A stretch of DNA of 64,000 nucleotides from assembly GCA_021775755.1 (NCBI GenBank), contig JAJFHE010000050.1:62001-126000 (forward strand), given 5' to 3'. The translations under genes were made by a program, and so were the position numbers. Numbering within the stretch: the stretch's first letter is position 1; every line of letters begins with the position of its first letter. Shown in pieces: positions 42,049-52,086 of the stretch. Under the pieces are notes generated by a model. It was not told where the DNA came from and did not search any database. It was given only the letters and a program-made list of their open reading frames with translations. This stretch comes from Hyphomicrobiales bacterium (GTDB lineage Bacteria > Pseudomonadota > Alphaproteobacteria > Rhizobiales > JAJFHB01).

Positions 42049-44091
42049 TCAGATATCCAGTTCCTCGCCGGACACGAACTCCGCGCGTTCCTGGATGAAC
42101 TGAAAGCGCGCTTCGGGTTTGTTGCCCATGAGGCGGTCGACGGAGCGCTTGGCCGCCTTGGCCTCGTCTTCGGTAAGTTCGACCCGCAACAGGGCGCGGG
42201 TTTTGCGGTTCATGGTGGTTTCCTTGAGTTGCGCCGGCATCATTTCGCCGAGGCCCTTGAAGCGCGATACTTCAATCTTCTTGCGGGCGTCGAATTCGGT
42301 TTCGATCAACTCGTCCTTGTGTGCGTCGTCGCGGGCGTAGAGCGCCTTGCCGCCCTGCGAGATGCGGTAGAGCGGCGGCACGGCCAGATAAAGGTGGCCG
42401 TTCTCGATGAGGCCTTTCATCTGCTCGTGGAAGAACGTGATGAGGAGGGCGGCGATATGCGCGCCGTCGACATCGGCATCGGTCATGATGATGACCTTGT
42501 CGTACCGCAGGTCCGCATCGCGGTAGGCGCTGCCCGAGCCACTGCCCAACGCCTGGATCAGGTCGGAGATCTGCTGGTTCTGGGCGATCTTGCCGGAGGC
42601 GGCCGAGGCGACGTTCAGAATCTTGCCGCGCAGGGGCAGGACGGCCTGGGACTTGCGGTCGCGTGCCTGTTTGGCGGAGCCGCCGGCGGAATCGCCCTCG
42701 ACGATGAAGATTTCCGAGCCCGCGGCCTGGTTCTGAGAACAGTCGGAAAGCTTGCCGGGCAGACGCAGTTTGCGCACCGCGGACTTGCGGTTGACTTCGC
42801 GCTCCTGGCGCCGGCGCACGCGTTCTTCGGCGCGCTCTATAACCCAGTCCAGCAACTTGTCGGCCTGGCGCGGATGGCCCGTGAGCCAGTGGTCGAAGTG
42901 ATCGCGCAGGGCGTTTTCAACGATCTTGGCCGCTTCCGTCGTGGCGAGCCTTTCCTTCGTCTGGCCCTGAAACTCCGGTTCGCGGATGAAGATCGACAAC
43001 ATGATGCCGGCGGAGGAGAGAACATCGTCCGCCGTGATCGCCTGCGCGCGCTTGGTGTTGGTCAACTCGCCATAGGCCTTGAGGCTGCGCGTCAGGGCCA
43101 TGCGAAGGCCGGTTTCGTGGGTGCCACCCTCGGTTGTCGGCACGGTATTGCAGTACGAGTTCACGAAGCCGTCGCGGCCGCCGAACCAGGCGATGGCCCA
43201 TTCGACGCTGCCATGGCCGCCGGGTTTTGACACATTGCCGGCAAAGATCTCGTCGACAACCTGAGGGGCGCCGGCAATGGTGGCGCTAAGATAATCCTTG
43301 AGGCCGCCTGGAAAGTGCAGCGTGTCCTTTTCAGGGGTCTGCCCGTCATCGCCGAGATGGCTCGGGTCGCATATCCAGCGAATTTCCACACCGCCGAAGA
43401 GATAGGCCTTGGAGCGCGCCATCTTGTAGAGGCGGGCGGGGCGGAATTTGGCGCTTTTGCCGAAGATTTCACTGTCGGGAAGAAAGCGGATGCGGGTGCC
43501 GCGGCGGTTATGCACCTTGCCGTGGTCCTCAATGCCGCCCAGCGGCCGGCCGCGGGAATAGCTCTGACAATAAAGGTTCTGGCCGCGCGCTACCTCGACA
43601 TCTAGATGTTCAGACAGCGCATTGACGACCGAGACGCCGACGCCATGCAGGCCGCCCGAGGTCTCATAGACCTTGGAATCGAATTTACCGCCGGCATGCA
43701 GCGTCGTCATGATGACTTCGAGTGCGGACTTGTCGGTGAATTTCGGGTGCTGGTCGACCGGAATTCCGCGTCCGTTGTCGGTGACGGTCAGGTAGCCGTC
43801 GGCCCCGTACTCGACCTCAATGAAGCTCGCGTGGCCCGCCACGGCTTCGTCCATGGAGTTGTCGAGCACCTCGGCAAAAAGGTGGTGCAGGGCTTTTTCA
43901 TCGGTGCCGCCGATATACATGCCCGGCCGGCGACGCACTGGTTCAAGTCCTTCGAGGACCTCTATGTCGGCTGCCGTATAACCGTCTTCGGTCGACACAG
44001 ACTTCGCCTTGCCCTTGGCCACGCGTTTCTTGGCGGCGTCCGGATTGACTTCCGCTTCAAGCTTGTCGAACAGGTCGTGGACGTTGGACAT
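42049..44091 (-). CDS. parE: DNA topoisomerase IV subunit B
   Basis: The 680-residue protein has the GyrB/ParE order: VRRRPGMYIGGTDEKALHHLFAEVLDNSMDEAVAG near residue 45 (ATP site with the catalytic Glu and Asn), the TSGGLHGVGVSVVNALSE glycine loop, and the TOPRIM metal site EGDSAGGSAKQARDRKSQAVLPLRGKILN near 470 with IIMTDADVDGAHIAALL near 550. The MYIGGTDEKALHHL wording points to ParE. With ParC it separates daughter chromosomes. The frame reaches 44235 but the ATG at 44091 (MSNVHDLFDKL) is chosen. 117 bp separate the frame end from the next gene on the other strand. Confidence 0.95.
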   Translation of the reverse strand: MSNVHDLFDKLEAEVNPDAAKKRVAKGKAKSVSTEDGYTAADIEVLEGLEPVRRRPGMYIGGTDEKALHHLFAEVLDNSMDEAVAGHASFIEVEYGADGYLTVTDNGRGIPVDQHPKFTDKSALEVIMTTLHAGGKFDSKVYETSGGLHGVGVSVVNALSEHLDVEVARGQNLYCQSYSRGRPLGGIEDHGKVHNRRGTRIRFLPDSEIFGKSAKFRPARLYKMARSKAYLFGGVEIRWICDPSHLGDDGQTPEKDTLHFPGGLKDYLSATIAGAPQVVDEIFAGNVSKPGGHGSVEWAIAWFGGRDGFVNSYCNTVPTTEGGTHETGLRMALTRSLKAYGELTNTKRAQAITADDVLSSAGIMLSIFIREPEFQGQTKERLATTEAAKIVENALRDHFDHWLTGHPRQADKLLDWVIERAEERVRRRQEREVNRKSAVRKLRLPGKLSDCSQNQAAGSEIFIVEGDSAGGSAKQARDRKSQAVLPLRGKILNVASAASGKIAQNQQISDLIQALGSGSGSAYRDADLRYDKVIIMTDADVDGAHIAALLITFFHEQMKGLIENGHLYLAVPPLYRISQGGKALYARDDAHKDELIETEFDARKKIEVSRFKGLGEMMPAQLKETTMNRKTRALLRVELTEDEAKAAKRSVDRLMGNKPEARFQFIQERAEFVSGEELDI

Positions 44092-44352
44092 GATACTGAC
44101 GGTGGCCTCTGTTGCGTGCGCTACGTGCCGTGAAAACGGCGGCGAATCAATACTTAAAGCGTATTCCAACCTTAGTGAATCAAAGGTCCGGGTCAATCGA
44201 CTGTGTTCGCGGTTCAAACCGCCGCAGGGGCACACTGGCGTCGGTCGGCGATCTTTTCAGGCTCTTATTGATGCGCGTCAATGCGGTGCGCCGCACGAGT
44301 TGCTCCGATGGTTGTGGGGCTGAGGTAAACCTAAACTCAGGGAGCCGCAACG

Positions 44353-44631
44353 ATGAAAATGCGCCATATCCCCATGTTCCTCGGTGTTCTTACCGCGTTA
44401 GTTTCCGGACCCACCTTCGCGGCGTCAGGTAACTTCGATCTGGCCGCATTGCTTGAGGCGGCTGGGGTTCGGGTTGCCGAGACAACCGGCTGCGCAACAG
44501 ATTGCGAGGAGCGCAAGCAAGCCTGTCTGATCCCCTACACCCGAACCAACAGCTCAGGCGTAACATACGTGACTGTTGAAGGTACGAAATACTGCAATGA
44601 ACGCTATCGTGCCTGCGTAAAGAAATGCTGA
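44353..44631 (+). CDS. Small exported cysteine-rich protein
   Basis: This 92-residue protein has a signal sequence (MKMRHIPMFLGVLTALVSG) with a cleavage site near PTFAA. The mature part contains six cysteines (GCATDCEERKQACL, KYCNERYRACVKKC), spaced to form disulfides. The C-terminal CxxxxxxCxxxC pattern resembles small secreted proteins that I cannot identify. GGAG sits before the first ATG. It is divergent from parE and may be a single-gene transcript. No function known to me. Confidence 0.7.
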   Translation: MKMRHIPMFLGVLTALVSGPTFAASGNFDLAALLEAAGVRVAETTGCATDCEERKQACLIPYTRTNSSGVTYVTVEGTKYCNERYRACVKKC

Positions 44632-44788
44632 GCACTTCATGCTTTTGGGTGGTCGCACGACCCACGATGTTTCCGAAAGGTGATGCGACTGTCGGCAGTG
44701 GTGGTCGTTTTATCGCCGCCGCTCCATTGACATGGCCGCCGAATTTGTCTGCACTCACGGTGTGACATCAAACGGATGCGGTTGGTCC

Positions 44789-45190
44789 ATGCGGAAAGTT
44801 ATCGCAAGGGTTTTGCCTGTGCGGCTGCTGGCAATTGTCGTCGTTGCCTGGGCGGCTTGTTCTGTGGCGCCGGATGCCCAAGGCGATGAAACCGCGCTTT
44901 CCGGCGACGAGATCCAAACCGTGCTTTCCGGCAATACGGCGTCGGGGGTCCAGGATGGCGTGGCCTGGAGACAGTACTTCGCGCCATCGGGCGCCACCAC
45001 ATACATCACGCAGGGCCGCCCATCGCTGGGCCAGTGGAGCGTGCGTGATGATTATTATTGTTCGACATGGCCGCCATTTCCGTCCTGGAGCTGTTATGCC
45101 GTGACCATGGAAGACGATCACATCAACTTTCTGCCCAAAGAGGGCGGCGATCCATGGCCGGTTCGGGTTCTTGTCGGAAATCAGCTCTGA
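44789..45190 (+). CDS. Exported protein, unknown function (DUF995-like)
   Basis: The 133-residue protein begins with a basic, hydrophobic signal (MRKVIARVLPVRLLAIVVVAW) and AACSVAP; the cysteine is not in a good lipobox, so export as a soluble protein is more likely than lipidation. The rest has ALSGDEIQTVLSGNTASG and GVAWRQYFAPSGATTYIT, then GQWSVRDDYYCSTWPP and SWSCYAV, a pattern I associate with DUF995-like alphaproteobacterial exported proteins of unknown role. The ATG at 44789 is chosen over an in-frame one at 44732. It is convergent with the PLP enzyme gene. Confidence 0.6.
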   Translation: MRKVIARVLPVRLLAIVVVAWAACSVAPDAQGDETALSGDEIQTVLSGNTASGVQDGVAWRQYFAPSGATTYITQGRPSLGQWSVRDDYYCSTWPPFPSWSCYAVTMEDDHINFLPKEGGDPWPVRVLVGNQL

Positions 45191-45205
45191 ACACGACTGT
45201 TGACG

Positions 45206-46378
45206 CTACCATCCGCCAAAACGCGGCCATACTGCCGTGATGTTTCCGCCCGTATCCACAACATTGTATGAGGCATGCTGCGCCGCGGTCGCGCAGGCGT
45301 GGTTCGGGAGAATGCGAAGTCGGGTACCGAGAGGGAGATCTGGGATTTCCGCAAGTTCGGTGCCAGGCCGTCGTGCGATGATGCCGTGTTCCTGATTTGC
45401 CCGGACGACGATCAGATCCTCAAACGGCCTGCCGGTTTCATCACACACGACGCCGTAGCCCTGGTCACGTTGCTGCGATGAGGTTCCCCGGTCGGTTGAC
45501 AGCGCCATCCAACCGGCATCCGTGATGATCCAGTTCTTGTGCTGTTGATGCCCGATTACCGTTGCCAGTACGCTGAGGGCAATGTCGTCCTCGGTACAAA
45601 CGCCGATGCCGGCCTGCACAAGATCGAAGAACATATAGACCCCGGCGCGAATTTCGGTGACACCGTCAACTGGCGCGTTAGAGAAGAGCGTCGGTGTCGA
45701 GCCGATGCTCACGATGGGACACGGCAGGTTCGCGCCGCGCAGGGTTTGCGCCAATTCAACCGAAACCTGTTGTTCGATGAGTGCCGCTTGCGCCCGTCCA
45801 TCGTCCGTAACCGTCCCGTAGCTTTCACCCGCATGCGTTATGACGCCGGCCAGTTCCGCGGCGCTGTTGTTCAATATGGTGCCTATTTGCACGAGCAACC
45901 CGGCATCTTCCCGACCGATGCCGGAGCGGTGGCCATCGACATCAAGCTCGATCAACACCGGCAGCGGATCGGCCTCTGCCGCAGCGCTGTTGGCAACCGC
46001 ATGCGCGGCGGAGATGGAATCCACGACGATCTTCAGATCGACGCCGGTGCGCCGCAGGGCGTGCACCTGCTGCAGCTTCTGTGGGGACACCGCAACCGCA
46101 TAAAGCAAGTCGCGATACCCCGCCGAGCCGAACTCGCTGGCTTCTTTCAGTGTCGAGACAGTGGCTGGAATTTTGCGGCCGGAGAACGTGAAGGATATGG
46201 CGTCAACGCTCTTTACCGTTTTCAGGTGCGGCCGCAGTTTTGTGTCCGATCCAGTCAAACGCCCGGTGGCACGGGCGACATTGCGCGTCATTTTCGAAGT
46301 ATCGACGATGAGGCAGGGCGTTTGCAGTTGTGAAATGTGTTGCGGCAGATGTGCGCGCATGGGTTCGGCAAATCCCAT
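45206..46378 (-). CDS. D-threonine aldolase / D-serine dehydratase-like PLP enzyme (DSD1 family)
   Basis: This 390-residue enzyme has the alanine-racemase-type N-terminal barrel. LRPHLKTVK places the PLP lysine at K53, with GHRSGIG near 150, and VTHAGESYG-like motifs near 180. A C-terminal domain ends PNHACATAAQHASYNVVD, whose His and Cys form the metal site of the DSD1/low-specificity D-threonine aldolase family. It therefore breaks down D-threonine or D-serine-type amino acids. The 539 bp upstream to the exported cyclase gene hold no gene. Confidence 0.88.
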   Translation of the reverse strand: MGFAEPMRAHLPQHISQLQTPCLIVDTSKMTRNVARATGRLTGSDTKLRPHLKTVKSVDAISFTFSGRKIPATVSTLKEASEFGSAGYRDLLYAVAVSPQKLQQVHALRRTGVDLKIVVDSISAAHAVANSAAAEADPLPVLIELDVDGHRSGIGREDAGLLVQIGTILNNSAAELAGVITHAGESYGTVTDDGRAQAALIEQQVSVELAQTLRGANLPCPIVSIGSTPTLFSNAPVDGVTEIRAGVYMFFDLVQAGIGVCTEDDIALSVLATVIGHQQHKNWIITDAGWMALSTDRGTSSQQRDQGYGVVCDETGRPFEDLIVVRANQEHGIIARRPGTELAEIPDLPLGTRLRILPNHACATAAQHASYNVVDTGGNITAVWPRFGGW

Positions 46379-46858
46379 CTGTTTCCGTCAGGTTGTGAGA
46401 GGGTGTTTAAACGACGGCTGAAGCCCGAACAACAAAATGCTGTGCCGGGGACGGGAGCGAGCCGGTGGAGCCCGATGCGGAAGGCGACAAGACGATGGGT
46501 GTGCGAGCGGAAAACCGGAGGCCCCGGGCCGTATCGGCGCTCGGGGCCTGTATCGGGTTTCCCCTGCCGATCAGTAATGACCGGCTATATTTCAGTATTC
46601 CCGCAATATTTCTGCATGAAATCGCAAACACTTTAGTCGATTGCGCAAACCATGCAACAACATTGCTTGTGTTCTGAATAATTCATTAGATTTTAAGAGA
46701 TGCCGGCCGCTGACCGTCTTGTTCAAAACGGACCTTAGGCCGGCTTGGGTTCCTTCGGTGGGAGCATTTTCTTAGACCTCCCTCGTGATGACTGTTAGCC
46801 ATCCTGAACCATGATTCGTTTTGCGTCAAATCAAACTTTGCAGACGCGGAGGGTTCTG
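46379..46858. other. Intergenic region without recognised gene
   Basis: About 480 bases before the D-amino-acid enzyme gene. An inverted repeat AGGCCCCG (46519-46526) / CGGGGCCT (46542-46549) could form a hairpin; no T-run follows it in either direction. An AT-rich patch around 46575-46710 may hold promoters for the leftward gene, but I see no clear -35/-10 pair. No frame in it resembles a known protein. Confidence 0.5.
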
Positions 46859-46892
46859 TGAAAAAGCAACGAGGCCGGGCATGCCCGGCCTC
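46859..46892 (-). terminator. Probable terminator of the exported cyclase-family gene
   Basis: A perfect 22-base palindrome (GAGGCCGGGCA / TGCCCGGCCTC, 46871-46892) lies 25 bases after the stop of the minus-strand gene. In its direction of reading a T5 run follows five bases later (46861-46865). The long GC stem and T-run support a terminator; the gap before the Ts makes it slightly unusual. Confidence 0.65.
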
Positions 46893-46917
46893 TGAATTGT
46901 CGTTGTCGCAGAAAGGA

Positions 46918-47907
46918 TTAGCGGATCGCTGTCGGATTGATCATCATCTGAACCGCACCGCGCATGCGTGTGACGCCGAGCACAAACATGAACTCCCACG
47001 CTTCGTCCTTTGCCAATTCGCGTGTATCCATGGTTTCCAGAATGAAGATGCCGGCCTTTGGAATCAAGATCTGGTGAATTTCAAATACACCGACGCCTTC
47101 TTCAAATGGCACCGCTTCGAGACCCCAGGTGTCCGCACCAACCGCGACGATGTCCTGCTCGACCAGATACTCAGCGCCGGTCTTGCCAAGGCCGGGTTCG
47201 GTTCCGCCGTATCGCGCGTGGTCTGGATTTTCACCGTCCAGCAGGTTGAGCCAGCCTGAGTGGAACAGAACGACATCGCCTTTGCGGATTTCCACATTCT
47301 GACGGCTTGCCGCGCCGATGATGTCTTCGCGTGTGTAGGGGGTACCCTCAGGCACGATGTCCTGGCCGAAGTATCCCGCCATGTCGAGGAGCACACCGCG
47401 TGTCACGATCGGCGGCAGTTTCTCCACGCCAAGGGCGGTCAGGCCGTCTGCCTTGGCGAAATCGGAATCACGATGACCGTTATAGTAGACGTGGTCGATT
47501 CCGATATGTCCGAGGCCGTCCAACTGCGGACCGATGCCGAGCCAGCCCATGAAGATATCGTCGTTGTAGGTAGTGTGCGTCGGGCCGAGCCCGTGGGACT
47601 CGATCTGATTGGGCTGCAGGATTGTAACGCTCATCGAGCGCGGCGGAAATGCCGGCGTGTTGGAGTCGATGATGATCCCGAGATTGTAGGTTTTCCCGGT
47701 CTTGACGAGCTGGGAAGCAGCCAGAACTGATTCCGGCGTGATGAGATTGGCGGCACCGATTTCGTCGTCCGGTCCCCAGCGCGATTGTGTCCAGTCGTCA
47801 TCCGCCTGGGCCGTTGTGATCGACAGCCCAAGGGCAGTTGTGAATGCCGCCACGGTCAAACCCCTGCCGGCAGCGGATATTGCCCGCTTTAGTTGTCCCG
47901 ATTTCAT
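46918..47907 (-). CDS. Exported cyclase-family protein (kynurenine formamidase fold)
   Basis: The 329-residue protein starts with a signal sequence (hydrophobic core near residues 17-33, TTAQA cleavage) and WTQSRWGPDDEIGAANLITPE. The metal-site region QLDGLGHIGIDHVYYNGH near 120 resembles the HxGTHxDxPxH motif of this family, and REDIIGAASRQNVEIRKGDVVLFHSGW follows near 180. Members hydrolyse formamides or lactones. Export to the periplasm is unusual for the cytosolic kynurenine formamidase. GGAGGGG precedes the ATG, and a strong palindromic terminator follows. It is divergent from the GNAT gene. Confidence 0.85.
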   Translation of the reverse strand: MKSGQLKRAISAAGRGLTVAAFTTALGLSITTAQADDDWTQSRWGPDDEIGAANLITPESVLAASQLVKTGKTYNLGIIIDSNTPAFPPRSMSVTILQPNQIESHGLGPTHTTYNDDIFMGWLGIGPQLDGLGHIGIDHVYYNGHRDSDFAKADGLTALGVEKLPPIVTRGVLLDMAGYFGQDIVPEGTPYTREDIIGAASRQNVEIRKGDVVLFHSGWLNLLDGENPDHARYGGTEPGLGKTGAEYLVEQDIVAVGADTWGLEAVPFEEGVGVFEIHQILIPKAGIFILETMDTRELAKDEAWEFMFVLGVTRMRGAVQMMINPTAIR

Positions 47908-48205
47908 GGTGTTCCCCTCCTGAAGTTATGCTTTTCCGGTTATCCGTCGCTCAATTTATGCGAACAGGACAAAATTCTGTCACGCAGAAGTTGTCCGGTC
48001 AAAACATGGAACAGCAATGTGTCAGCGGCGTGTTGTCACGTGACGTAGGGTCAACCTGGCATTGTGGATATCTGTCCGGGAGGCGCCATCCGGGTAGTTT
48101 TGCGGCTGTTGAAGCGGGCAACCATTGTCGCCCTTGCATGTCGCGTCAAATCCACTAATCTCTGGCGTTAAGGTCCTGTTAAGGATTGGGAAGGCGTTGA
48201 GTGTT

Positions 48206-48793
48206 ATGAGTACGACGGTTCAGATCAATTCCCTGGAGTCCCCGGCGCTGGTCGTGCGCGAGGTCTGCAAGGAGGATTTGAGAGACTTTGCGAGCTACAT
48301 GCTGCGCTCCGATTATCAGCAGCATCTGGCGAGCCGCTACACGTCGATCTCCGAAGTGCAGGCCTTTGTAGCGCGCTGTCTCAGGCGCCAGTCGCTGCCG
48401 AACCGGCGCGGCTACTATCTGGCATCGGAACTGAAGGCAACGCGTCACGTCATCGGCGATGGTTTCGTCGTGCTGCATGGCGGCAAGACGGCGGAGCTTG
48501 GCTGGGGACTGCATCCAGATCTCTGGGGCAGGGGATTTGCAACCGAACTTGCCAGGGCGCTGCTGTGCGTGAGCTTCGAGAAGCTCAAATGCAACAAGGT
48601 GTGGGCCAAGTCCTTCTCGGAAAACCGCGCTTCCATGCGCGTCATGGAAAAGATCGGCATGGCGCACGACCAACTGGTGCGCGACCAGCGTGTGGCGCCG
48701 GGTCTTTGTGTCGATGTCTCCTACTGGAAGATGTCGGCGCATCAGTATTTCGAACTCGACTACGTCATGGGCGAGCACTGCGACGACGTCTGA
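48206..48793 (+). CDS. GNAT-family N-acetyltransferase
   Basis: This 195-residue protein shows the GNAT fold of the RimJ/RimL-like type. ELGWGLHPDLWGRGFATELARALL near residue 100 carries the acetyl-CoA-binding pattern, followed by KVWAKSFSENRASMRVMEKIGM near 135. It likely acetylates a protein N-terminus or small amine. The ATG at 48206 is chosen because the frame before it is not protein-like. It is divergent from the cyclase gene by about 300 bp and convergent with the transporter gene. Confidence 0.86.
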   Translation: MSTTVQINSLESPALVVREVCKEDLRDFASYMLRSDYQQHLASRYTSISEVQAFVARCLRRQSLPNRRGYYLASELKATRHVIGDGFVVLHGGKTAELGWGLHPDLWGRGFATELARALLCVSFEKLKCNKVWAKSFSENRASMRVMEKIGMAHDQLVRDQRVAPGLCVDVSYWKMSAHQYFELDYVMGEHCDDV

Positions 48794-48869
48794 ATCCGCC
48801 GGTGCGGCGGCTGTGGAATATTCTCAAGAGTTTTTGTCTGACGTTTAGTCGGTGTCCTGGTCAGGGCGC

Positions 48870-49763
48870 TCAGGCACCGCGTGTCTGCCGTTCTCTGTAA
48901 AGCAGATAGAGGCCAGAGCTTACGATGATTGCCGCGCCCGCAAGGGTTGCGGCGTCGGGCAGGTCGGCAAAGATGAAATAGCCAAGGGCCGTCATCCAGA
49001 TGATGTTGACGTAGAAGAACGGCGAGATGACCGGCGCGGGTGCGCGGGCAGCAGCCTGAATAAAAAGCCAGTGGCCGAACGCTCCGGTCGCGCCGAGCCA
49101 AAGAAGAAGCCCCCACGATGCTATGTCGCGCGGCCACACCCAATCCGACAGGGCCAGAGGTGTCATGACAAGGAGGCCGGCAAGAGGCGTATAGAACTGC
49201 GTTGTGCCGGAACTGTCGAAAGCGGCCAGGTACCGCGTTGCGACGTTGTAAAGGCCGTAGCAGAGCGGCGCGCCGAGCGATACGAGCACGGCCCAATGCA
49301 TCATGCCGAAGCCCGGTCGCACGACGATGAGGATGCCGCAGAATCCGACAAGCACCGCGGTCATGCGCCGCCAGCCGATCCACTCGCCGAGCAGCGGGCC
49401 GGCGATCACCGCAACAATCAGCGGCGACAGAAAGAAGATCGTGGCGGTGACGTCGAGCGGCAGAAAGGATACGGCGACAAAATTGCACAAGGTGGCGCCG
49501 AGCATGAAACCGGAGCGTACCCACTGAACAAGCGGTTTGGCCGTGCGCGCGAGGGCCGGCAAGCGGTGCGGCCCAAGCAGCAGGAGGCTCAAGACGGCAT
49601 GGCCGAGAAAGCGCACCCAGACGATCTGCGACAGCGGTATGTCCGAATTGCTGAGATATTTCGCCGTGGCATCAAGCAGGCAGAAAAAGAACCCGGCGCC
49701 ACAGGTCAACGCAATCGCGAGATAGCGCTGTCTCAGTTGCTCGGTGGCTGGATGGTCTTGCAT
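48870..49763 (-). CDS. DMT-family (EamA) membrane transporter
   Basis: This 297-residue protein has two EamA repeats with about ten membrane segments. The first repeat is near residues 10-140 (LAIALTCGAGFFFCLLDATAKYLS at the start), the second near 150-285 with YNVATRYLAAFDSSGTTQFYTPLAGLLVM. As a DMT member it probably exports a metabolite, drug or amino acid; the substrate is not known. It is diverged from the EamA gene at 1074. It lies downstream of glnA on the same strand, but a strong terminator separates them, so it has its own promoter. Confidence 0.88.
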   Translation of the reverse strand: MQDHPATEQLRQRYLAIALTCGAGFFFCLLDATAKYLSNSDIPLSQIVWVRFLGHAVLSLLLLGPHRLPALARTAKPLVQWVRSGFMLGATLCNFVAVSFLPLDVTATIFFLSPLIVAVIAGPLLGEWIGWRRMTAVLVGFCGILIVVRPGFGMMHWAVLVSLGAPLCYGLYNVATRYLAAFDSSGTTQFYTPLAGLLVMTPLALSDWVWPRDIASWGLLLWLGATGAFGHWLFIQAAARAPAPVISPFFYVNIIWMTALGYFIFADLPDAATLAGAAIIVSSGLYLLYRERQTRGA

Positions 49764-49825
49764 GAAAAATCGGCAGGCCGTCTACATGGGGACCGTTCTA
49801 GGTTGCGCACAAATGCACTGGAGGC

Positions 49826-49859
49826 AAACAAAAAGGCCGGAGCGAGAAGCTCCGGCCTT
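49826..49859 (-). terminator. Rho-independent terminator of glnA
   Basis: An 11-bp perfect stem (AAGGCCGGAGC / GCTCCGGCCTT) with a GAGAA loop lies 18 bases past the glnA stop. On the minus strand it ends with GGCCTTTTTGTTTG, a T-run of five followed by more Ts. Confidence 0.85.
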
Positions 49860-49876
49860 GTGTAGCGTGTGAAAGG

Positions 49877-51286
49877 TCAGACGCTGTAATACATGTCGAA
49901 CTCGACTGGATGCGGGGCGTGTTCGAAGCGGATGACCTCTTCCCATTTGAGGTCGAGATAGGCATCGATCTGATCGTCTGAGAAGACGCCGCCCTTCTTC
50001 AGGTAGTCGCGGTCGGCATCGAGGCTTTCGCACGCCTCGCGCAGGGACGCGCACACGGTCGGCACCTCTTTCAGTTCCTCAGGCGGCAGGTCGTAGAGGT
50101 CCTTGTCCATCGGGTCGCCGGGGTGGATCTTGTTCTGGATGCCGTCGAGGCCGGCCATCAGCATTGCCGCAAATGACAGGTAGGGGTTGGCGGTCGGATC
50201 GGGGAACCGCACCTCGACACGCTTGCCGTTCGGCGAGGCGGTGTAGGGGATGCGGCACGATGCGGAACGGTTGCGCGCCGAGTAGGCCAGCAGCACGGGC
50301 GCTTCGAAGCCCGGAACCAGACGCTTGTAGGAGTTGGTCGAAGCGTTGGTGAAGGCGTTCAGCGATTTGGCGTGCTTGATGATGCCGCCGATATAGTAGA
50401 GGCAGTCTTCGGAGAGATCGGCGTACTGGTTTCCGGCGAACATCGGCTTGCCGTCTTTCCAGATCGACTGGTGGCAGTGCATGCCCGTGCCGTTGTCGCC
50501 GTAAACGGGCTTCGGCATGAAGGTTGCCGTTTTGTGGTAGCCGGCGGCGACGTTGTGGACGACGTATTTGTAGATCTGCATGCCATCGGCGATGCGTGTA
50601 AGCGTATCGCGCATGATGCCGAGTTCATGCTGGCCGGCGCCGACTTCGTGGTGGTGTTTTTCGACCTGCACGCCCATTTCGGTCATGACGCTCAGCATTT
50701 CAGAGCGCATATCCTGGGCGGAATCGATCGGGTTGACCGGGAAGTAGCCGCCCTTCATGCGCGGCCGGTGGCCGAGATTGCCCATCTCGTATTCGGTGTT
50801 GGTGTTGGTGGGCAATTCGATGCTGTCGAGCTTGAAGCCCATGTCGTAAGGGTCGGAGGAGAAACGCACATCATCGAAGACGAAGAACTCCGCCTCGGGA
50901 CCGAAGAACACCGCGTCGCCGATGCCGGTCTGCTGCAGGTAGGCCTCGGCCGCCTTGGCGGTCATGCGCGGGTCGCGGTCGTAGCCTTCACCGGTGGTCG
51001 GCTCGAGGATGTCGCAGAATACCGCAAGCGTTGGCTGGCCGTAGAACGGATCGAGATGCGCGGTCTCGGGATCGAGCATCAGGGTCATGTCGCTTTCGTT
51101 GATCGCCTTCCAGCCGGCAATCGATGAGCCGTCGAACATGACGCCGTCTGCGAACATGTCCTCATCGACCATGGAGGCATCCATCGTCAGATGCTGCATC
51201 TTGCCGCGCGGGTCGGTGAAACGCAGGTCGACAAACCTGACATTGTTGTCCTTTATCGTTTTCAGCACGTTTTCGGCATTGGCCAT
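49877..51286 (-). CDS. glnA: Glutamine synthetase, type I
   Basis: This 469-residue protein matches GSI from end to end: [28 protein letters not shown] near residue 44, [10 protein letters not shown] near 125, [17 protein letters not shown] near 205, [21 protein letters not shown] near 315, and the adenylylation tyrosine in [10 protein letters not shown] near 398. It makes glutamine from glutamate, ammonium and ATP. Adenylylation and PII control are expected. It is the second gene of the glnB-glnA unit, with 93 bp between, and has GAGGACC before its ATG. Confidence 0.97.
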   Translation of the reverse strand: MANAENVLKTIKDNNVRFVDLRFTDPRGKMQHLTMDASMVDEDMFADGVMFDGSSIAGWKAINESDMTLMLDPETAHLDPFYGQPTLAVFCDILEPTTGEGYDRDPRMTAKAAEAYLQQTGIGDAVFFGPEAEFFVFDDVRFSSDPYDMGFKLDSIELPTNTNTEYEMGNLGHRPRMKGGYFPVNPIDSAQDMRSEMLSVMTEMGVQVEKHHHEVGAGQHELGIMRDTLTRIADGMQIYKYVVHNVAAGYHKTATFMPKPVYGDNGTGMHCHQSIWKDGKPMFAGNQYADLSEDCLYYIGGIIKHAKSLNAFTNASTNSYKRLVPGFEAPVLLAYSARNRSASCRIPYTASPNGKRVEVRFPDPTANPYLSFAAMLMAGLDGIQNKIHPGDPMDKDLYDLPPEELKEVPTVCASLREACESLDADRDYLKKGGVFSDDQIDAYLDLKWEEVIRFEHAPHPVEFDMYYSV

Positions 51287-51379
51287 TTTCGGTCCTCGGT
51301 TGATGTCGGGATGCTATCCCGCGTTTTGATATCATTCAGAGCCCGACCGCCCCGCGGCCGGGTGCGTAGAATCTTGGAG

Positions 51380-51886
<507 letters not shown>

Positions 51887-52086
51887 CTAACGAATGTGCG
51901 GACTGCCTAAATTTTGTGCGTACAATTTGGATGAGTTCAGGCTGTGGAGAAGAAATTTGTGTGTTTAGGAATGCGCGCGGCGTCATCATACGATTGCCGG
52001 ATTGTTTGTATTGAAAAGAGGCAAGGGATGTCGCCGCGCGGGCAGGGCGTGTTGCCACCGGCGGCCGGTAAAGGGATCGTGGTGTC

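Noticed and set aside
42229-43230. Plus-strand frame of 333 codons inside parE
   Set aside because: Antisense shadow of parE; low-complexity Ala/Arg/Val composition and no ribosome site.
46519-46549. Hairpin AGGCCCCG / CGGGGCCT as a terminator
   Set aside because: A 15-base loop, no T-run on either strand and no gene end nearby.
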